Of a stretch of DNA of 64,000 nt, positions 59,843 to 64,000 are shown piece after piece; within the stretch, counting starts at the first letter, position 1, and the number at the start of each line of letters is the position of its first letter. This DNA is from Bradyrhizobium elkanii WSM2783. GTDB lineage: Bacteria; Pseudomonadota; Alphaproteobacteria; Rhizobiales; Xanthobacteraceae. The notes beneath the pieces were generated by a model, which worked only from the letters and a program-made list of their open reading frames with translations, had not been told where the DNA came from and did not search any database. The position numbers were made by a program, and so were the translations under genes. Location: assembly GCF_000472865.1 (NCBI RefSeq), contig NZ_AXAP01000045.1:1-64000 (forward strand), given 5' to 3'.

Positions 59843-60131
59843 CGAACCGCTCGATCTCGACCGCCACCGCGGCATGACGGCGCAAAAAGCAACCGACATC
59901 CGCCGTGCGCTCGCGGAGGTCGAGACCCATGCACGGGAGCTGCGCGAGCGCCGAGCCGAGGTGGAAGACCATCTGTTGTCAATTCCGGCCGCGTCATGGC
60001 CGGAGGCGGCCGTCAAGGCGCGCTATATACTCAAGCTGTACGCCGCGGGCCTGCCGCCGGAAGACACAAGGCATCGCGATCTCGTGGCAGCCGTGCTGGA
60101 GGATTTTGTCCGGCTTACCGAGCAGGGCTGA
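59835..60131 (+). CDS. Conserved hypothetical protein (98 aa)
   Basis: 98 residues: MADEPLDLDRHRGMTAQKAT, DIRRALAEVETHARELRERR and LEDFVRLTEQG. Mostly helical coiled-coil. Overlaps the upstream gene by 8 nt, and the DUF1488 gene follows 45 bp later, so all three are probably one operon. Function unknown. Confidence 0.7.
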   Translation: MADEPLDLDRHRGMTAQKATDIRRALAEVETHARELRERRAEVEDHLLSIPAASWPEAAVKARYILKLYAAGLPPEDTRHRDLVAAVLEDFVRLTEQG

Positions 60132-60176
60132 GTCGGGAACCGCGGCACGCCCGCGACCCATCAAGGAGTAGGTAAG

Positions 60177-60461
60177 ATGACGCTCACGCAGGGTCGCTTC
60201 ATCGCTTACGAATACGACAGGATGGTCGTCCTGTTCTCGATGCTCGACGGCGAGAAGGAGATTCCCTGCGCGGTCTCGACCTCCGCCATGGATGAACTGG
60301 AAGGTGTGGTGCGCGCGAGAGCGAGCCAGCGTGAGCCGCAATTCATGCGGTTACGCGAGCGCATCGAGGCGTGTGCCGACGGCAAATATCAGGCGACCGA
60401 GTTCGAGGGGTCGCCGCCCGGCATCATCCTGCGCAGCATCGATTTCCGGAAACGGCGATAG
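60177..60461 (+). CDS. DUF1488 family protein
   Basis: 94 residues: MTLTQGRFIAYEYDRMVVLF, SMLDGEKEIPCAVSTSAMDE and RIEACADGKYQATEFEGSPP. Matches DUF1488 (MTLTxGRFxxYxxDR onset). The family is small, widespread in Rhizobiales, and uncharacterised. AAGGAGTAGGTAAG before the ATG is a good ribosome site. Confidence 0.85.
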   Translation: MTLTQGRFIAYEYDRMVVLFSMLDGEKEIPCAVSTSAMDELEGVVRARASQREPQFMRLRERIEACADGKYQATEFEGSPPGIILRSIDFRKRR

Positions 60462-60588
60462 CAGCTCTCCCGGGAGACAAGCGCTCAGAGTGGTCCCCAT
60501 AGGAACGGGCGGAGTAGTTCTCCGTTACTTCACCGTCGGATTTTGGAGCCGAATTTACGGCATTTGAAAAGGTGCAGAAACCTGGCAA

Positions 60589-60917
60589 TTGAACTCTGAG
60601 AAAAGGCCCGTCGTGCTGGTCGTAGAGGACGAGGCATTGCTGCTTATGGATGCGGGTTTTGAAGCTGTGGAGGCTGCTAACGCGGCTCAAGCCATCGAAG
60701 TATTAGAATCCAGGATGGATCCCGCATTGTCTTCTCGGACATCGACATGCCCCAAGGGGTCGACGGCGTGAGGCTGGCAGCTATCATCCGTGAGCGATGG
60801 CCACAGATCGAAATCATTCTAACTTCCGGATTTCTGGAAACGTCCCGGAAAAAGGCAAAACGGACTTCCTCCTGGCGGCGATCCCTCTCGCATTTCGCCA
60901 TCATCTGTCGGCGCTGA
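60589..60917 (+). pseudogene. Decayed response regulator, paralogue of the 56046 gene
   Basis: Starts TTG-like at 60589 (NSEKRPVVLVVEDEALL), then an in-frame deletion of about eight residues before MDAGFEAVEAANAAQAIEVL. After ESRMD the frame shifts; the other frame reads RIVFSDIDMPQGVDGVRLAA and IIRERWPQIEIILTSGFLE before unrelated sequence ends at TGA 60917. Compare VVLVVEDETLLR and FTDIQMPGSIDG of the intact copy. It cannot make a functional receiver. Confidence 0.75.
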
Positions 60918-61074
60918 TCAGCAAGGTCACGACTGCGGGCAATCGCTCGGTCGGCAGCATCCTTCCCGTGCTGGGCCGGGCGGTAGCTTTTTGGCTTCCT
61001 CTCGCAATCGATTGGCTTCTTCGGCGAGACGTTCTTTCGAAGAAAGTATGTTTGATCGGGCGGCGGCGCTGCAT
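60901..61074 (-). pseudogene. Decayed WLTSPG-family small gene
   Basis: Begins ATG 61074: MQRRRPIKHTFFE matches the family start, then frameshifts. A second frame carries KERLAEEANRLREEAKKLPP and GPAREG; a third GKDAADRAIARSRDLADQRR. The upstream DNA (catgacacaacctc...) matches that of the intact 56722 gene, showing that the whole block was duplicated. It is convergent with the decayed receiver. Confidence 0.7.
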
Positions 61075-61528
61075 GACACAACCTCAGTGCTTACCGGTCC
61101 TAATCGTAGGGTTTGCACTTCCGATAAATCCTAATATGCCGCTGACTGCCCTTCGGTTTCCAGCGGACACAAATCGAACTAGGACACCAAAACCAGGATA
61201 CGGGGGCCACAACCTGTCTTGAACGCAGCAGATGCCGACCGAATGTCCGTTGAGGGTCAGACTCGGAAGTTCCCGATTTTTGCGACGCTATTGCCCTCCA
61301 CTTGCGAAAGTCGCCCAGGAACCGGCGTTACCTCTCTTCAGCTTAGGGGCAGATACAACGGCAAAACCAACTAGAGAGCGGGCAATTGCCGAAACCAACG
61401 CCCGAAGTAAAATCGATCGATGCACCGAGTCCGCTTCTAATCTTACTCAAACGGTTGCTATCCGACTTTAATTGTCAGTATCCGGGATACCCGACGAATA
61501 CCGACAGCTTTGCGCGGAGGATGATCCG
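61075..61528. other. Intergenic region, no gene seen
   Basis: About 450 bp upstream of the cyclic-nucleotide-binding gene. Only scattered stops. GGAGG at 61517 is the ribosome site of the next gene. Confidence 0.45.
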
Positions 61529-62341
61529 ATGGGGTCCAACAGTGCAGCTTCGATACTAGACCGCATTCTTGATACGGCGGCGGACAATCTCAGGATCGCA
61601 AAGATTCTGGTTCAGATGGGTCTCGATCCGAACAACATCACCTACGACGCACTATTCAACCGGCTGCTGGAAATCGTGCTGGCCAACATCACGCTCGCCA
61701 ACATGTTCGCTCTCGTTGGCGCCATCTTTCTTGCCGCTACCTTGCTGATGCAAACGATAGTGCCGCTGCGCGTCGCAAACATGGTCGGCTGCATGTTCTT
61801 CGTTGCCTATGGCGCGCTCTCGGGAAATGTCGGGGCTTTCATCCTCTATCTGCTCTTGCTGCCGATCAATGCAATCCGCCTCCGTCAAATGCTCAATCTG
61901 ATCAAAAGGGCACGTATCGCGACGGAGGGCGATACCTCATTGGAATGGCTCAAACCGTTCATGACTGAGCGCAGATATCGCCGGGGAGACAAATTGTTCA
62001 AGAAGGATGATGCAGCTTCCGAAATGTTCCTGACGGTCACAGGAACGTTTTTGGTCAGGGAAATCGGCGTCGAGCTTCCGCCGGGACGTCTCATGGGCGA
62101 ACTCGGTTTCCTTACGCCCAATCGGCGGAGAACCGCGACCGTCGAATGCATCGAAGACGGGCAAGTGATGGCTATTACTTATGAAAAGCTGCTCGAGATT
62201 TTTTTTCAGAATCCACAATTCAGCTATTACTCTCTTGTGCTGACCAGCCAGCGCTTGCTCGAGAACATATCGCGGCTGGAAGGAATTATCGCACAAGAAA
62301 AGACCGCGCGGCAGATTTTAGCCACGGATGACATAGCTTAA
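61529..62341 (+). CDS. Membrane protein with C-terminal cyclic-nucleotide-binding domain
   Basis: 270 residues from ATG 61529, which follows GCGGAGG; a TTG at 61472 is less likely. An N-terminal helix with DNLRIAKILVQMGLD precedes three membrane helices (ITLANMFALVGAIFLAATLL; RVANMVGCMFFVAYGALSG; GAFILYLLLLPINAI) and a cNMP-binding domain (about 155-255; RYRRGDKLFKKDDAASEMFL, LPPGRLMGELGFLTPNRRRT, with the phosphate-binding cassette near GELGFL). Likely an envelope sensor of cAMP-like ligands. It is not an ion channel: there is no pore motif. Confidence 0.8.
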   Translation: MGSNSAASILDRILDTAADNLRIAKILVQMGLDPNNITYDALFNRLLEIVLANITLANMFALVGAIFLAATLLMQTIVPLRVANMVGCMFFVAYGALSGNVGAFILYLLLLPINAIRLRQMLNLIKRARIATEGDTSLEWLKPFMTERRYRRGDKLFKKDDAASEMFLTVTGTFLVREIGVELPPGRLMGELGFLTPNRRRTATVECIEDGQVMAITYEKLLEIFFQNPQFSYYSLVLTSQRLLENISRLEGIIAQEKTARQILATDDIA

Positions 62342-62565
62342 CCCTTGGCTCTTGATGTCCCGCACTTTTGGTAACAGGACATCCCGACGCAGCGCAGGTC
62401 TCGCGATGCAACGACGTCCGGTTTGGGGTCAAAAGCGGCGGTGCATCCCAGCATGGACAGGCGTCCGGTCTGCCACCGACAGCCGACGTAACAACGGCTT
62501 GGGCGTTGGTCGGCTCGGGGCCAGAAGCAGACCAGCTCGCGCAATGGCCCGTTTCGCGTGGTCTT
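62342..62565. other. Short intergenic region
   Basis: Between convergent genes; no terminator was recognised with confidence. Confidence 0.35.
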
Positions 62566-63600
62566 TCAGCCTACGGATGCGCCTGCCTTTGCCCGGCTGA
62601 TTCCGAGGACCAGAATGCGATGCAACAGGTCGGGGTAATCAAGCCCGTCATACCGAGCGGCTGTAGCGAACTCCTGGCTCTTCGCTATTTCAGGGTTGGG
62701 ATTGGCTTCGATGAAATACGGAGTGCCGTCGGCAGAAAGGCGAAAGTCGATGCGTGCGTATCCATCGAGCCCCAGCGTCCGGTAGATGCGTTTCGCCGTT
62801 CGCTGAATGCCGGCGGATACCTCCGGCGCAAGGTCCTTGGCCGGCCCATCTACAATTCCGACGCGTTCCTGATAACTCGGATCGTGTTTGGCCTTTTCGG
62901 TGGCTATCTGCCGTGCCCCCTGACCGCCCATGCTGCCGAACTTCAATTCCCAGACCGGCAGAACGCGCAGCCGATTGTTGCCGAGCACGCCGACATATAG
63001 TTCACGTCCTTCGATGTACTGTTCGGCGATGGCGGCAGTACCGAGCCGCTCGTGAACGAACGCGACGCGCTCTGCGAGCTGCTCGTCCGTATCGACGATG
63101 GATGCTTGCGAGATTCCGAAGGACCCATCCTCGTTCAGGCTCTTGACGACCAGCGGCAGCGCAAGGCGCGCCGGCCGTTTGACCTTGTGGCGTATCGGAA
63201 ACACGGCAAAGGCGGGCACCGCGATCCGGCGATGGTGCACCAGTGTCTTGGATAGATCCTTGCCGCGCGCCAGGATCAGGCCGCGCGGGTTACACCCGGT
63301 ATACGGGATTTTCATCAGCTCGAGATAGCTGGCGATATGCTGGGCATACGCGGACGCATAGTGGAATTCCTCCAGCAACGTGAATACCACATGGGGCTTG
63401 AAACCTTCGATCTCGTCGCGCACCGGCTTGATTTCCTCCTGCACGCCGAGCGGGTGAACGTCATGGCCAGCCCCACGCAAGGTGCTCACGACGTCGAATT
63501 CCGTTTTCCATGCGTTGACTTCCCGCGCGGTGTATCCGTCGGTCGAGTCCGGGGGCACGCAGTCCGGATGCATCAGCACTAGAATGCGCAGACGTCTCAT
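62566..63600 (-). CDS. ATP-grasp ligase (D-Ala-D-Ala ligase-like)
   Basis: 344 residues from MRRLRILVLMHPDCVPPDST. ATP-grasp features: LVVKSLNEDGSFGISQASIV, AEQYIEGRELYVGVLGNNRL and GYARIDFRLSADGTPYFIEA, then NPNPEIAKS with the metal-binding Glu/Asn pair. This is the D-alanine--D-alanine ligase-like carboxylate-amine ligase class. It is too divergent for peptidoglycan Ddl and may make a small peptide. The ATG at 63600 overlaps the stop of the upstream gene (ATGA), so the genes are translationally coupled. Confidence 0.83.
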   Translation of the reverse strand: MRRLRILVLMHPDCVPPDSTDGYTAREVNAWKTEFDVVSTLRGAGHDVHPLGVQEEIKPVRDEIEGFKPHVVFTLLEEFHYASAYAQHIASYLELMKIPYTGCNPRGLILARGKDLSKTLVHHRRIAVPAFAVFPIRHKVKRPARLALPLVVKSLNEDGSFGISQASIVDTDEQLAERVAFVHERLGTAAIAEQYIEGRELYVGVLGNNRLRVLPVWELKFGSMGGQGARQIATEKAKHDPSYQERVGIVDGPAKDLAPEVSAGIQRTAKRIYRTLGLDGYARIDFRLSADGTPYFIEANPNPEIAKSQEFATAARYDGLDYPDLLHRILVLGISRAKAGASVG

Positions 63601-64000
63601 AGCGCGATCCATTTGCGCCGCGACGGGCCGAACAGCGCGTGCATGGTCTTGGCGGTCAACAGGACGGTGAAGTCGAGCACAAGCTTCCGTTCGGAGCCGG
63701 GGGCACGCAGATCGAGTTCGCGGCAGCGGGAGATCATATCGTCAAGAACGGCATCGAGCGTAAGCTGGTTCTCGCCCGTCCACCGCGCAACCAGCTGTCT
63801 GATCTGGGCACGGTGCCGTCTGATAAAAACCGAAGCCGGTTGCTGCCGCCGATGCCGTGGGTCAGCAGAGAACAGGCGGGAGAGGTCGCGGTCGTATGTC
63901 TTCGGTGGCTTGAAGGCGTAGAACGCCTGCTTTTTTTGGTAATGCTCGCCAAGCGTTTGACTGAGCTTATGCAGCGGATCGGTACGCTCGCGCGTCGTGA
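63597..64000 (-). CDS. Unrecognised protein upstream of the ATP-grasp gene (C-terminal part)
   Basis: 134 residues of a frame that enters from the right edge and stops at 63597. Features visible: SQTLGEHYQKKQAFYAFKPP, DLSRLFSADPRHRRQ, RRHRAQIRQLVARWTGENQL and RKLVLDFTVLLTAKTMHALF. Basic and helical. No family recognised. Its stop overlaps the start of the ATP-grasp gene. The N-terminus is outside the window, so an enzyme domain could lie there. Confidence 0.6.
   Translation of the reverse strand, partial: TTRERTDPLHKLSQTLGEHYQKKQAFYAFKPPKTYDRDLSRLFSADPRHRRQQPASVFIRRHRAQIRQLVARWTGENQLTLDAVLDDMISRCRELDLRAPGSERKLVLDFTVLLTAKTMHALFGPSRRKWIAL

Noticed and set aside
1..64000. CRISPR array, tRNA/rRNA genes, prophage or integrase
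   Set aside because: No regular spaced repeats, no tRNA-like cloverleaf (only an 11-14 bp tRNA-end-like match), and no integrase or phage structural gene seen.

Overview
The window looks like chromosome from a high-GC soil alphaproteobacterium of the Bradyrhizobium/Rhizobiales type. The clues are a Porin_2-type outer-membrane porin, an ACC deaminase divergent from an Lrp-type regulator (acdS/acdR), an SBP56/methanethiol oxidase, Bradyrhizobium-type palindromic repeats, DUF6894, CsbD and DUF1488 genes, and a near-perfect EcfG-type general stress promoter. I see no tRNA or rRNA gene, CRISPR array, phage module or replication origin. The only insertion-sequence trace is an IS4-like transposase tail at the left edge.

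Region 1 (1-31.4 kb) is ordinary metabolic chromosome: a trypsin-like protease, acdS/acdR, a carboxymuconolactone-decarboxylase-like protein, a PQQ quinohemoprotein alcohol dehydrogenase, a 1060-residue NMT1-sensor-cyclase fusion, DUF899, DUF992, a beta-lactamase-fold hydrolase, SBP56 with a coupled membrane protein, a LysM protein, a cytochrome c, a MarR-GNAT fusion, a Tat-exported amidohydrolase, a porin with its terminator, several MarR/LysR regulators, an APH(6)-like kinase, RidA between two imperfect direct repeats, an orphan DnaB-like ATPase, and a stress pair (small secreted protein and CsbD).

Region 2 (31.6-42.7 kb) is a set of small catabolic or redox modules, each with its own regulator. 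They are phosphonoacetate hydrolase with a truncated HAD gene and a LysR; a NmrA/SRPBCC/NAD(P)-binding operon with a divergent LysR; SDR plus AraC; SDR plus a PmtA-like methyltransferase; and DUF2147.

Region 3 (42.7-62.3 kb) is very different: long low-density stretches, pseudogenes and about two dozen very small genes, many under 60 codons. Set among them are csp, a fatty-acid desaturase, rpsU, a Crp/Fnr regulator, a response regulator, a DUF4118-HisKA_2 kinase and a cyclic-nucleotide-binding membrane protein. Six small genes share a leader in which GCGCTCCCGCC faces the gene's own Shine-Dalgarno sequence. A response-regulator/small-gene block occurs twice, once intact and once decayed. This leader-plus-small-protein set is the best candidate for an undescribed system here.

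Region 4 (62.5-64 kb) holds an ATP-grasp ligase translationally coupled to an unrecognised upstream gene that runs off the window.
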